DNA of 64,000 nt from Periplaneta americana (taxonomy: Eukaryota > Arthropoda > Insecta > Blattodea > Blattidae). Both the position numbers and the translations under genes were made by a program. The stretch lies in the NCBI RefSeq assembly GCF_040183065.1, contig NC_091118.1, positions 206,088,686 to 206,152,685 on the forward strand. Reading direction: 5' to 3'. The notes beneath the pieces are model-generated. The model saw only the letters and a list, made by a program, of their open reading frames with translations, was not told where the DNA came from and made no database searches. Positions 46,130-57,102 of the stretch are shown one piece after another. Each line of letters begins with the position of its first letter. Positions within the stretch are counted from its first letter, which is position 1.

Positions 46130-47100
46130 TTTATTTATTTATTTATTATTTTGCTAAGTATTACATAAAATATAATATATACAGAAAAAACTTTAGCTCG
46201 CCCCTGAAAGAGTAGAACTCGTGCTCAGGGGCGGATTCCTGAATTGAAATTAACAAGTATACAATACAATTTGTCTTATGTCTACTATGCAATTAGAATA
46301 TATAAATTTAAATTTACAATTTTTCAATTTTTATAAAATTCATACATAACTTTTTAAATTTAATACTACAACTATTAGAATTGATAAGATTAGGATATTT
46401 AAATATAAATTTGTTACATATTCTAGGGCCTAAATTACTACTGTGATTAAATACTGTAACAGTGTTGCATTATGGTTCAAACAATCTTAAAGAATTCATA
46501 CCTTTTGTTTCATAACTATGAGAATACAATTCAGAATTATTTCGATTTTTATGTATGAATTTTATTAATACAATATAATAAATTTGTCTTACGTTAAGTA
46601 CATTAAAGTCTATAAACAAATTTTGAGATGGAAAATCAATAGGTTTATGAAGACATATTTTAATTATTTTCTTCTGTAATAAATAAGGTGGATTAAAATT
46701 GGATTTAAATGAGCTACCCCATCCTATAATTCCATACATAATTACCGATTGAAATAAAGTTAAATATATTGTGCGTAATAAACGTATTGACAAGTAATTC
46801 CACAATAAAACAAAATAATATACTATTTTACGTAATTTATTACAAAGGTAATTAATGTGTTGGTTCCATTTTAAATGATTATCGAAAATTATGCCTAAAT
46901 ACTTAACTTCAGAGGACTCTTTAATAATCGGACATTTACACTGTATAAGACAACAATCAGAATTATGTAATTTAATACTTAATACAGATGTAGGAAGTTT
47001 GTTACATTTTTCAGATAATGAGAATGGAATAATTATGGTTTTATTTTCGTTGATAGAAAGGTAATTTATGTCAAACCATTTTTTTTATTAATTTAAGTCC
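46130..47100 (-). pseudogene. CR1/Jockey-like LINE, C-terminal part (second family)
   Basis: Minus-strand frame open from about 47094 to 46473 without ATG: WFDINYLSINENKTIIIPFS, EVKYLGIIFDNHLKWNQHIN (the thumb LGIxxDxxLxWxxHI motif), then YLTLFQSVIMYGIIGWGS and HSYETKGMNSLRLFEP. A TAA follows, after which homologous sequence (SSNLGPRICNKF) continues in frame to about 46312. The 3' UTR ends in a TAAA-type tail near 46130-46145. The RT palm is missing (5'-truncated). Confidence 0.82.
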
Positions 47101-47499
47101 ATTATTTGAAGTCTATTATTAAAGAATGAATTGAGAATGAGCGAATAAAGGCATTAAAATGGAAAAAATAGGGATCAAAAAGGCATTAAAATATGAGTTT
47201 ATGTATGTAAAGAGTGTGTACGAGTGAGATAGAGAAAAAATAGTGAGGAGATAGGTGGAATTAGACTGTCTATAAAACAGACAAAGACAACGCAATATAA
47301 AACACGTTGGATGATATATTAATAAAACTCTCAGTGGATGTTACATGACTCTGTATCGACGTCACGGTCATCTAGCATTCATAGCAAGGCTATGTCTTGG
47401 TGAGGTTACTCTGAAGATCCGCTTTGGGATTACCTGAGAGACGCCATAGAGTTGGGGAAAATCTCGACAGAAACTACTTATCCAGAAGAATGCAGCTTC
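47101..47499. other. No gene recognised
   Basis: No motif or repeat noticed. Confidence 0.4.
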
Positions 47500-48290
47500 G
47501 ATTCGAGGGCAGGTCTTTCACTGCAAACCCAGTCTTCTCCAATCTTCCCTATTTTCTGCCTTCCTCTTTGTCTCCTCTTATTTTCGTCTATCATCTGATA
47601 TCTTCTTCTGTCACGAACTCTTCTCCCGTTCACCATTCCTTCCAATGGGCAGTTTTTTCTCAGCCAGTAACCCAACCAATTCCTTTTCCTCTTCCTCATC
47701 AGTTTCAGCATCATTCTTTCTTCACTCACTCTTTCCAACACAGCTTCATTTCTTATTCTGTCTGTCCACTTCACACGTTCCATTCTTCTCCATATCCACA
47801 TTTCAAATGCTTCTATTCTCTTCTCTTCACTTCGTCGTAATGTCCATGTTTCTGCCACATACAACGCTACATTCCATACAAAGCATTTCACTAGTCTCTT
47901 CCTTAGTTCATTCTCCAGAGCCCCGCAGAAGATGCTCCTTTTTCTATTGAAAGCTTCCTTTGCCATTGCTATCCTCCTTTTGACTTCCTGGCAGCAGCTC
48001 ATGTTACTGCTTATAGTGCACCCCAAGTATTTGAAGCTGTCCACTTGCTCTACTGCTTTATTTAGAATTCGCAAGTTTATCTTCTTTATTTTTCTTCCGA
48101 TAGCCATGGTCTTCGTCTTATTTGCATTTATCTTCATCCCATACTGCTCACAAGTGTCATTTAGCTCCAGTAGCATATCCTTAGTATCGTCTCCTCTTCT
48201 GCTAACAACGCCATATCATCAGCAAATCTTATGCACTTTATTCTTCTTCCTCCTATTATCACCGCTCTTATTGTAACATATTCTTCTTTT
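47500..48290 (-). pseudogene. RTE-like LINE family B, RT C-terminal half
   Basis: Minus strand: RFADDMALLAEEE at about 48230-48192 holds the RT active-site motif FADD. One base is then missing, and the 232-codon frame 48176-47478 follows: ELNDTCEQYGMKINANKTKT, FKYLGCTISSNMSCCQEVKR, VAETWTLRRSEEKRIEAFEM, WTDRIRNEAVLERVSEER and NWLGYWLRKNCPLEGMVNGR. 5'-truncated before FADD. The (ATTC) tail seen in the other copies is absent here. Confidence 0.85.
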
Positions 48291-48488
48291 TACATTATAA
48301 CGTCATAAGTAAATAGAATTTTATAATCAAATTCAGGCTAGCTTATATTCACGAGATCTTGAGAATACTTGGAGCTGAAATTAACTCTATTATTTTGGTT
48401 TTAGTTACAGAAAGAGGCAGTACGTACTGAAACAAAAACTGAGATTGAGAAGGGGTAAAGTTTGTACTTTTCCATTGCTTGTAATGTA
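48291..48488. other. No gene recognised
   Basis: Short spacer between a LINE and a TIR element. Confidence 0.5.
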
Positions 48489-49582
48489 CAGGGACATCAT
48501 TTTATTTTTACTTCAATTTTTATTGTACCTGAGTTTTTGAATGTACTTCACTCCCACCCCTTCTACTAATGAAGTTCCAACTGTCCTCCAGACAGAATCA
48601 AGGCCGCATATAGTAAACAGCACTGAGTTAGTGACTATAGTACGTTTCAGAAATATGTTCGCGTTTTCCAGTGACGAAAGAGCTTTCAATATTGACTCAT
48701 ATTTTCGCACAGGTCCTGTCCGTTTGTCTACATCGCATCCCGATTTCCCCCACCTACTTCTGTACACCCCTCTGGGCTGTCTTAGCTCTTTTCTGAAAAC
48801 ATTAATTTCTGTTAGGAATTGGACGTCTACGTAATGTTATACAACTGTTTAAAATAACTTAAATAAAAGGGCCTCGTTAAGTAATTAACTGTCACGTGAT
48901 TTCCCACCTTTCTACGATCCTGCGGCATAACCACTTGGACGGACAGTAGATAGCATGTCTGAGTAATTTTGTCTTTTCGGATCGGGCAGAACTGAAGATT
49001 GAATTTACAGTACGTAAGGTACTCTTTTATAGAGTAGGTACAGAATTATTTCAACATGAGTTACTGATACGAAGTACGAACCTGGTAATTGGAATTAGGT
49101 ACAATTGTCTATAGTGCGATAATATGGACATTAGAACTGAAGCCTGTATCGAAATGAACGGCCACCATTTTCAAGAATGTGTTTAAATATCCATATTATG
49201 ATTATTTTTCAATTTAACTTCATTCTCTATAGTGTACGCTAATGTGCTGTAGACAGTATAATATACACTGCATAATGAATACGTCCGCATGGACAGCTCA
49301 GTTCGTGAGTAAAAACACTTATTGTTAATACAGTACTGCTTTTTGATTAAACAAAAACCTAATGAAAATTATCGAACTCAAAATCGCGATATTTCCTAGT
49401 TTACGTAAATTGATGAACTACTTTTCTTCCCTCCTATACCTAGTAAAGTGATTTGTTTGTATTTTACGCCAGTATCATCGAACTCCAGCTGTGGAAGGGG
49501 GTAGCGAACGGTGTTTCCGGTTCTCTAAAGATATAACCAGGTTAATATTAAAAATGTTAGTAAAAATAAAATGATGTCTCTG
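48489..49582 (+). mobile_element. TA-inserting TIR element, copy D (full length)
   Basis: 1094 bp with ends CAGGGACATCATTTTATTTT and AAAATAAAATGATGTCTCTG, flanked by TA. It shows the uninterrupted sequence GATTATTTTTCAATTTAAC that hosts the nested element in copy C. No transposase frame; short frames inside are not conserved between copies. Confidence 0.87.
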
Positions 49583-50741
49583 TATATCAGAATGTGACTA
49601 CGTTTTTGGGGGGTTGAATCTCTCTTCATATTCATGTGAACAAAGAAGAATGCAGTCAGGAGGGTCAACTAAATCCATTCGACTCAAACCTATCATTTTG
49701 ACCATTTGTTTTCCGTATTACTTTGCATTCTGCTGGAATTCGTTGACAAGTCAAGTGGAATTATCCATTTGTAAGCACCCCAACGAACTCCAGTGTGGAC
49801 TATTCTTCTTATCTCCTCCTCCTTTGTTTACTTGAAGTTCGAAAGTAAATCGTAACTTCGAAGCGTTGTAAAATTCTGGTATTCATTACCTGCAATACAA
49901 AAAGTCAAAGCTTCTTCCCTTCTGGGCATTCCGCTATTGCTTTCTCTCACATTAAAAATAAAAGAGTGAAAATCTTTTACTGTCAATGACGAAGGAAAAG
50001 CTATTAACATGAAACAATAAAGCGATATAACCAGATTAAAGTATAGTGATCTAAAATCAGTTCGCACAGAAGCCGCTGCTATCTACGTAACTATGTATTG
50101 GTTCTGTAGTCAAATAACTGCAGAAAAATTTTAGGAATTCAAATTTGGAGGGGGCAGAATAGACGATAATTGCACATTTCATTAGTTTATTGAAAATATT
50201 TCTGAAATATTTATCGGTGCCTCTCCTAAGAATTAGAAAAATGCAATGTTGGAGACGTAGAAAGATTTGGAAAATTCACTGATGTAAAATTGAGAGATTG
50301 ATTATGTAACTGTTGAAGTGACTAACTACAAGATAACAGAGAAATTAACAAACCAGCTTAATGGCTGATTAAATAGCTTACATACCAAACAACTAAATAG
50401 ACATCTATATTTATTAATTGATTTCTTTGTTCGTTTAATTTTATTTATTATTTATATATGTATTTATTTATTTATTTACATATTTAATTATATATTTATT
50501 TGCAGTTGTACATTGTATTTAGTATAAATTATATTTAATATACTATTTTGCACTACTTATTTGCGTCAACGTTTAAATATTGCAATTCAACGCGGAAATG
50601 CAATGAGCGTTTTGGGTACTCTTCCAGAGTCCAGCTCTTTGGACGAACTCTTTCTCCTGTAAAATTTATTAAGTATTCCGTATGTAAATTCTACTACAAC
50701 AAAATACCGATTTCTGTTTCCTTATCTATACTAATAATAAA
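49583..50741. other. No gene recognised
   Basis: Includes a TTTA-rich tract at 50400-50500. No motif. Confidence 0.45.
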
Positions 50742-51427
50742 TCTGTAGCCGAAATTTTTCTGGTAATTTTCGATTTTGCAAAAATAATTGGTCCTAACAT
50801 ATATAATTAACCACCCTGAAACCGAAAATCGCTTTTTTGAAATTTTTGTTTGTATGTCTGTCTGTCTGTCTGCGTGTCTGTATGTATGTTTGTTTGTTAC
50901 CTTTTCACTCGATAATGGCTGAACCCATTTCGACGAAAATTGGAATATAAATTTAGTTCGTAGTAACTTAGATTTTAGGCTATATGGAATTCAAAATACA
51001 TTATTTAAAAAGGGGGTTATAAGGGGGCCTGAATGAAATAAATCGAAATATCTCGCTTATTATTGATTTTTGTGAAAAATGTTACATAACAAAAGTTTCT
51101 TTAAAAATAATTTGCGATAAGTTTTATTCCTTGAAAAATGTTGATAGGAATGATATTTAATGAGATAAATGAGTTTTAAAATTAAAATAACTGCCATCTA
51201 AGGCCGTGTAATGAATTAAAAAACAAATGACTTCTTCTATAAGGGGCCTTGGACAGCAACAATCGAAAGCTATGAAAGATAGCCTACAGAGAATGTTTCT
51301 GTGTTTGTATGAAGTAATATCGGAAGCTAAATTAACCGATTTGTATAATTAATTATTATTTCACCATTGGAAAGTGTAGTTTCTCTAGATGGACATAATG
51401 CTATACTGTTATTACAGTAACTTCTGA
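50742..51427 (+). mobile_element. Helitron-like or unclassified element 5' region (tentative)
   Basis: CTATACTAATAATAAATCTG, a GTCTGTCTGTCTGCGTGTCT tract and CACTCGATAATGGCTGAACC recall 5' parts of insect Helitron-type elements. Neither end nor a Rep/helicase gene is visible. Confidence 0.3.
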
Positions 51428-51545
51428 TGTAATATAATATATTATAATATAATATAATATAATATAATATAATATAATATAATATAATATAATATAATAT
51501 AATATAATATAATATAATATAATATAATATAATATAATAATATGT
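51428..51545. repeat. (AATAT)n microsatellite
   Basis: About 22 five-base units, nearly perfect. Confidence 0.92.
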
Positions 51546-51995
51546 AATGTAATATTATATAATATAATTTAAGTTATTTGAAGGGTTCAGAACCATAGTG
51601 GGCCAAGCGCCATTTACTGAATACGTAGAAAACAAGGGTTAAAATTAAGTTATTACCATAATTCAATGGAAACCTATAACAAGTAAAATAAAATATACAC
51701 ATTAAATCTAAATGATGTCAATCTTCATTAAGCTATGGTTGCATGTAATAAAAATTTAGAAACATGTTAGAGGAATTGTCATTGCACCAAATGAGTGTCT
51801 CTGGACTAAAATGATCGCATTTTTTTTTTTTTGGATGCAATTTAAATTAAGTAACATATTAAACGATTTATCCTTCTATCAAACACGAATGTTCCCTGGA
51901 TCAAATGTCTTATTTTAATTATGTAATTACTTTATATTTATTTCTAACTTATTTATTTATTTATTAAAGGAAACTGATATTACATTCTTTTTTTT
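51546..51995. other. No gene recognised
   Basis: AT-rich; T-run near 51820. Confidence 0.5.
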
Positions 51996-52004
51996 TTAAA
52001 TAAT

Positions 52005-52029
52005 AAACACTACAAATTTACAAAGTACA
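52005..52029 (-). repeat. 25-base CR1-like LINE 3' UTR match
   Basis: Minus strand TGTACTTTGTAAATTTGTAG plus TGTTT is identical to 13080-13104 in the LINE 3' UTR. It follows directly after the TPGS2-like coding sequence and precedes an A-run. Confidence 0.7.
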
Positions 52030-52395
52030 CTGAAGTCTGCAGCCAGGTAGTGCCACTCGAAACTTCTGTCCAGCAGCCAGATCTTGGGGTCCTCTCGTTT
52101 TAGATCGGATTCGCACTCGCTCTTGTCCATGTACACCAGACACACCTTTCCGATGCCTTGGCAAGCGTCCAGTTCGAAGATCTTGCACTTGACGCCGAAG
52201 TTGGGGTCGTCCTGCTCGCTGCAGATCTCGATGTCCAGCAGCGTGGGGCATTCCGCATCGCCCATGCTCTTGACGCCGGCCAGCCGTCGTAACTCAGACA
52301 TAGAGTTAATCTTCATGTTGCCGATGGGGAGCACCTCGCCTTGTGGATATTCTCGACCATGGCTTCATTAAAGATCGGTCATGCTCTCTCCTTTC
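52030..52395 (-). pseudogene. TPGS2: Tubulin polyglutamylase complex subunit 2 (TPGS2), single exon-sized fragment
   Basis: Minus-strand coding text LPIGNMKINSMSELRRLAG, IFELDACQGIGKVCLVY and IWLLDRSFEWHYLAADF corresponds closely to the central part of animal TPGS2, a subunit of the complex that adds glutamate chains to tubulin in axons, centrioles and cilia. About 100 of roughly 300 residues are present and uninterrupted, with GC-rich host-like codons unlike the AT-rich flanks. Upstream of 52360 the similarity breaks and I see no convincing 3' splice site. Downstream the coding sequence meets a LINE 3' UTR match; CA-GTGTAC there could be a splice donor. It could be a true exon of a host gene or a retrotransposed/transduced piece. 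Identity high, status uncertain. Confidence 0.72.
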
Positions 52396-52424
52396 TTCGT
52401 GGAACTTTTGTTCTTGTGAACTTT

Positions 52425-54860
52425 CTACCCGTGCTCAAGCAGGTACGCTACACATTAAATGAGAAAGATCTCTTCTAACGAAACAGCGTTAGGAAATGAT
52501 CCCAGGATGGAGGCAGCATTCCCTCGCTGAACCGCTATTCCAATGCGTTGACGAAGGAAATTGATACATCTAGGATCGCCGGTACGGGACAGTAGGCGTG
52601 TACCAATTTGGGTGAGTAGATCTTTAGCGTCTCTACACCACGGACCAAAGGTCTCAACTGCAAAAGCGACGAAGATGTAATTTGATGTTAAATGTTCATA
52701 TTTGCGTCGTTTAGCATGATAAGCGGATTCAGCAGCAGATCCGGCATAATTGACAGAAGATTTTAAATGGGAAAGGGCTAATGTATCCACACATGTAAAA
52801 TCCCAGATGAGTGATTTACCTTTGGACCAAGGAATTAATGTCAAGCCGTCAGGTCGTTTACCATCCGACCGGCTAATACCAGATGGTTCAAGAAGAGTTG
52901 GAATGTCACAGGAGGTTAAAGATCTACTAATGATGTTATTAATAGCAGAATGTCTAGGAATGCGACCTTTACTTCTGGCACAGCTTAAGGCATGATGTCC
53001 AAAGGAATCCACAGTCTCTCCGCATATACATTGGTGTACATGGCAAATTTTGCAGCCCAGACGCAATGCAGTAGCGATTTGGAAAGATTTACCGTCCATC
53101 AAGGTACCAACATAGGAGGAAGGCAGAGCATGGAGCCAAGATCCAGATTCCTTCTCTTGGAGAGCTTTAAGACGAGCGATGTCCTTGTCAGATGTGAAAG
53201 AGGATATAAGAGAATCAAGTATTTGACCTGCAATAATCTCATCCCAGGCTTTTTGAATGGCTGGATTCTGGGGAGGAGCAAAGTTATTCGTTTTTTCGTA
53301 CCACTTATTTAAAGCTTCAGGAACATAGCAAATGTCGACAGCATCACTGTAAATAGGGAAAATAAATTTGATGAAGTCAATAACGCCAAAGACTGAAGAT
53401 AAGAAAGCTGGTATACAAATATCAGTAAGTGTACGAATACCGAGGCCTCCTAATTTAATTGGGAGAGAAGCCTGTACCCAACTGTCGTTGTCAAAAGAAG
53501 TATTTAAAATAGATTGTAAAGACTGCTTTAATAAATCATCTGCCTGCTGGAGAAAAGCAGGAAAAAGAAATAAGGGCGTAGTTCTTAAAAAAATAAGTGA
53601 ATTTAGGGATTAATAGGCAATTTTTGATAATGAAATAAGAGACTTGGGGGTGAAAATGTTCAAGACGACCAAACAGATTTTTCAGGAGCTCCAATTTTTG
53701 AGTAGCTATTTCATCAACAGAATCTAAAAAGATGGGAGAACCCAGGACGGACAGATTTGACTTTGTGACAGTTTTAATGCCAGGAGCAATATTCTGGAAA
53801 GAAGATAAAATATTTGGGTTAATAGCAGAACAAAAATAAATTTCACATTTATTAGGATTAATCTCAAGACCAAGTTCGGACCCAAGATGAATGATTTTCT
53901 GTAGATCACAAAGAACATCATGGGAATCTCCAGCTAAAGTCCCATCATCCAAATAAAAGAGATTTAAGTCACTAGTCAATTTTTGGATGAGGGAGTGGAC
54001 TGTAAGACTGAAGAGTAAAGGCCCTAAAGGGTCTCCCTGCTGACAGCCTGTTTGTGATAACATAATTTTGGAATTAAAAAATAGATTGGACGAATATCTA
54101 TAAGACTGCCAAACAAAAGGGTAAAAGCTGGGGAATTTTTCTAAAAAAGAGTTTAACATGATATCACGTTCAATGCTGTTAAATGCGTTCTTAAAATCTA
54201 TCTTCAATAGAATTTTATCTGAGTTATCATAAGTATGTAAGAAGGATCGTACAGAGTGTATAACAGATTCACAACCTTTAGGAGAACCAAATCCTAGTTG
54301 ATGAGGTCGAAAAATATGACCACTTTCAATCTTAATAGCGTGACAAATAATTTTAGAAACAAGGCGCCTGAAAGTATTACCTATTGCGATTGGGCGTATG
54401 CCACCGCCAGGTTTATTAACTGCAAGCAAAGAGGCACCAAAGAAATTTGTACGTACATTGTCATTTAATTTACCTTGAGACAAAAAATTGCAGAGATTAG
54501 TTATGGATGAAAGGAGCTTTTTACCAGAGTCACCAGCTGAAATGGACACTAAATCAACTAGATGCTGAGGTCGCAGACCATCAATACCAGAAGCAGATCC
54601 TTGAGGGAAACTTGTAATGGCGTGTAGGACATCAGATTCAGAAAAAGATGGGTGATTAGCAGTAATAACAGGAGCATCAGGAAAAGTAGATGGTCGAGAA
54701 GGAGGCGGGTGTTTTGATAATAATTCTTCGTAAGTAAGTTGATTGTATTCAGCTATCCCCATATCGGATGATAATATACGAACAGCGTTGCGAATGTCTC
54801 CTTCAGCAATTTTCCTCTCTATGCGTAACGATATTAAATTTACAGCGTGATCATTTTATC
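52425..54860 (-). pseudogene. RLE-type LINE: reverse transcriptase, CCHC finger, PD-(D/E)XK-like endonuclease
   Basis: Minus-strand frame from about 54855 (ATG at 54762) to 53536: SGIDGLRPQHL, NKPGGGIRPIAIGNTFRRL, LLKIDFKNAFNSIERD (first catalytic Asp), GCQQGDPLGPLLFSL and FYLDDGTLAG with YLDD as the active site. One frameshift near 53555-53560. The next frame continues without stop to 52455: LPIKLGGLGIRTL, the cysteine/histidine cluster CKICHVHQCICGETVDSFGHH, then KRPDGLTLIPW and LIWDFTCVDTLA (PD...D-type endonuclease core), FVAVAVETFG-like text and QRGNAASILGSF. About 800 residues are readable; the N-terminus is truncated. Such proteins combine RT with a restriction-like endonuclease, as in R2/R4/NeSL-type LINEs; family assignment is tentative. 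Confidence 0.82.
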
Positions 54861-55437
54861 TTTTTGGTATAGTTAACCCTTAAATTGGCAAAGCTTCATT
54901 TCTCACACTAGTTTATTAAACCGTGTCGGACCGTAACGAAAACAACTATCGCAATGTCCATATTTTATGTCGTACAGTATTTAGTATTGTGAAATTTTAA
55001 TTTTCCTACCAATTTTTTTCTATTGTACTATTAAAATTATAGCATATAACCTATTAACCTGTTGTATCCTATAGGATACTTTGCGAATTTAAGGCCTTCT
55101 CTTCCACTTAATTAAAACTAAGTAACTACAAACATTATAAAATTAAACCTAGTAATTACACTAGTAATGAGAGAAAGGAGATAAAAGATAAATATTTTGC
55201 ATTTAATGATAATGAGGTATTTGCTTGTTTAACAGATGATTTTTCCGTTTCTTTTTGACAGCTCCCGGCAATCTCTGATACGGAGGGGGGTGGGGAATTC
55301 CAAGCTTTCGCAATTCCAAGTGACACTGTGAAAGATAAAGTGTACAGTGTAGTGCACACAAATTCTGTGCTGGGTTCCTGGCGCCTTAGCTCACTTGAAT
55401 TGTGTGGATATAAAGGAAAAAATTGAGACGGTGTCGG
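54861..55437. other. No gene recognised
   Basis: AT-rich spacer. Confidence 0.45.
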
Positions 55438-55665
55438 GTGTAGTTCCTGGGTAGCTCAGTCGGTAGAGCATTCGTGCGCTAAGCGAAGGGTCCCGGGATC
55501 GATACACGGCCCCGGAACAATTTTACCCTTGAAATTGTTCTAATTCAGGCAGTTTCCTTGTGAATTATTGAAGTTATCTCGTCAAATACCATCTCGTAAT
55601 CATCAGTTCACCGGCTCTAGACAACCGCAATTAATATAGCGTCTTAAAAATAAGGAATTACAAAG
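55438..55665 (+). mobile_element. tRNA-derived SINE
   Basis: GGGTAGCTCAGTCGGTAGAG (A box) and CCGGGATCGATACACGG (B-box-like) in a near-complete tRNA-like head with an anticodon arm TTCGT...GCGAA. The body includes ATCTCGTCAAATACC and AATATAGCGTCTTAAAAATA, related to the 56822 SINE. It is not a real tRNA: the T-arm and anticodon loop deviate. Confidence 0.75.
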
Positions 55666-55997
55666 TAAATGGATTTCTCTTGTTATGCAAACAATAAATT
55701 GAATTGTAATGTTCGACAACTGGGCTGAGACGTTCTACGGAAGCCACCATATTTGTAGTTACATTTATACCTCTATTTTGTCATTATTCACCAGATGATT
55801 ACAAGAATGCTTACAGTTCTTAATTTCACACATTTTCCTCTGGATAGCAGGGTGTCTTAACACTAAAGAGCGGATTTTTATGTGCTAAAATTTAAATATA
55901 TTTATTTTTATGTGCTAAAAAGTACGAAAATATTTGCTAAAAATAAAAAATATATTTTTTAAATATGACAAAAATACTTAGCTTGAAAAAAAAAATG
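55666..55997. other. No gene recognised
   Basis: Repeated TTTTTATGTGCTAAAA phrases near 55875-55925; otherwise featureless. Confidence 0.45.
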
Positions 55998-56540
55998 TTA
56001 CTCGATACACATCAACCACACTTGAGTGCTAGTAGTTGGCCGAGAATTGCAGTGAACAACAAAGGTCATCTCCAAATTCTCCATCACAAATGCATGCCGA
56101 CTATCTCTGAACAACGACTTATACTGTGAAAACGATCTTTCCACATCACAGGACGTCAGACGTGCATATTTAAAGTGAGGAATGTCAAAAACACATACAC
56201 CGTCAATTTCACCTACACGCACACCTTCCAATACTTGAGAGACTTTACACATTTTTTTATATCCACTGTTTTTCCCAAACGCATTCTGGAATTTGTCCCT
56301 TAGTACTTGTACTTCTGAACCTGGCAGCGAGTCTAGTTTAATTTCCACGGCACGCACCTCCCTATTTCAGACAACAGGTTTTTGGATGTTTCAAGTTTTT
56401 TTTATGGTGTCACACAAAAAGCTTAAACTTCCTAATAGGAAAGCCAAATCGTTTTTTAAATAACCATCCTTCAGTACATCTTGAAGGATATCGATTGACG
56501 AAGCCCGATAACAGGGAATCACAACAAGATATATTGCCTT
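55998..56540 (-). pseudogene. hAT-like transposase, C-terminal dimerisation region
   Basis: The minus-strand open frame 56357-55998 contains FKYARLTSCDVERSFSQYKS and RHAFVMENLEMTFVVHCNS, which fits the C-terminal hAT dimerisation region (A-x-T/S-S-x-x-x-E-R-x-F-S...ENL). Upstream, YLKNDLAFLLGSLSFLCDTI (about 56470-56410) belongs to the same protein before a frameshift in an A-run near 56400. The catalytic DDE part and TIRs are not seen. Dead fragment. Confidence 0.7.
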
Positions 56541-56809
56541 ACTTGATAGACATGAGCAAGAGGCGAGAGATTTGTTTAAATTAAATAATGTTCATACCCA
56601 GCTCTTATCCTTTGTGTTTCACAAAAAAAGCGTGGAATGAAATAATCTTCAGCAACAATAAACATTCCTAATTATGTGTTGCAAGATCTCTCCTCCTTGT
56701 CCATGTTAATTTATTCTCTAATAATAACACTGATATGCTGCCTAGCAGTTCTCAGAACTTGAGGCGATACTATTACGAAAATGGATCACGGATACACCAC
56801 ACAGCGCTT
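56541..56809. other. No gene recognised
   Basis: May hold more decayed transposase sequence, but nothing is readable. Confidence 0.4.
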
Positions 56810-57102
56810 AGAAACACGAAGAGCCACCGGCGTAGCTCAGTCGGTTAAGGTACTTGCCTGCCGGTCTGAAGTTGCGTTCGGGCGCGGGTTCGATCCCCGC
56901 TTGGGCTGATTACCTGGTTGGGTTTTTCCGAGGTTTTCCCCAACCGTAATGTGAATGCCAGGTAATCTATGGCGAATCCTCGGCCTCATCTCGCCAAATA
57001 TCATGTCGCTATCACCAATCTCATCGACTCTAAATAACCTAGTAGTTGATATAGCGTCGTTAAATAACAAAAAAAAAAGAAAAAAAAAAAAGAAACACGA
57101 AG
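56810..57102 (+). mobile_element. Complete tRNA-derived SINE with 12-bp target duplication
   Basis: AGAAACACGAAG occurs at 56810-56821 and again at 57091-57102. Between them: a tRNA-like head (GGCGTAGCTCAGTCGGTTAA, GCGGGTTCGATCCCCGC), a body (TTACCTGGTTGGGTTTTTCC...GGCCTCATCTCGCC...ATATAGCGTCGTTAAATAAC) and an A-rich tail. The perfect duplication marks a LINE-mediated, fairly recent insertion. Confidence 0.9.

Noticed and set aside
55445-55520. Functional tRNA gene
   Set aside because: tRNA-like head with a deviant anticodon loop and T-arm, followed by a SINE body.
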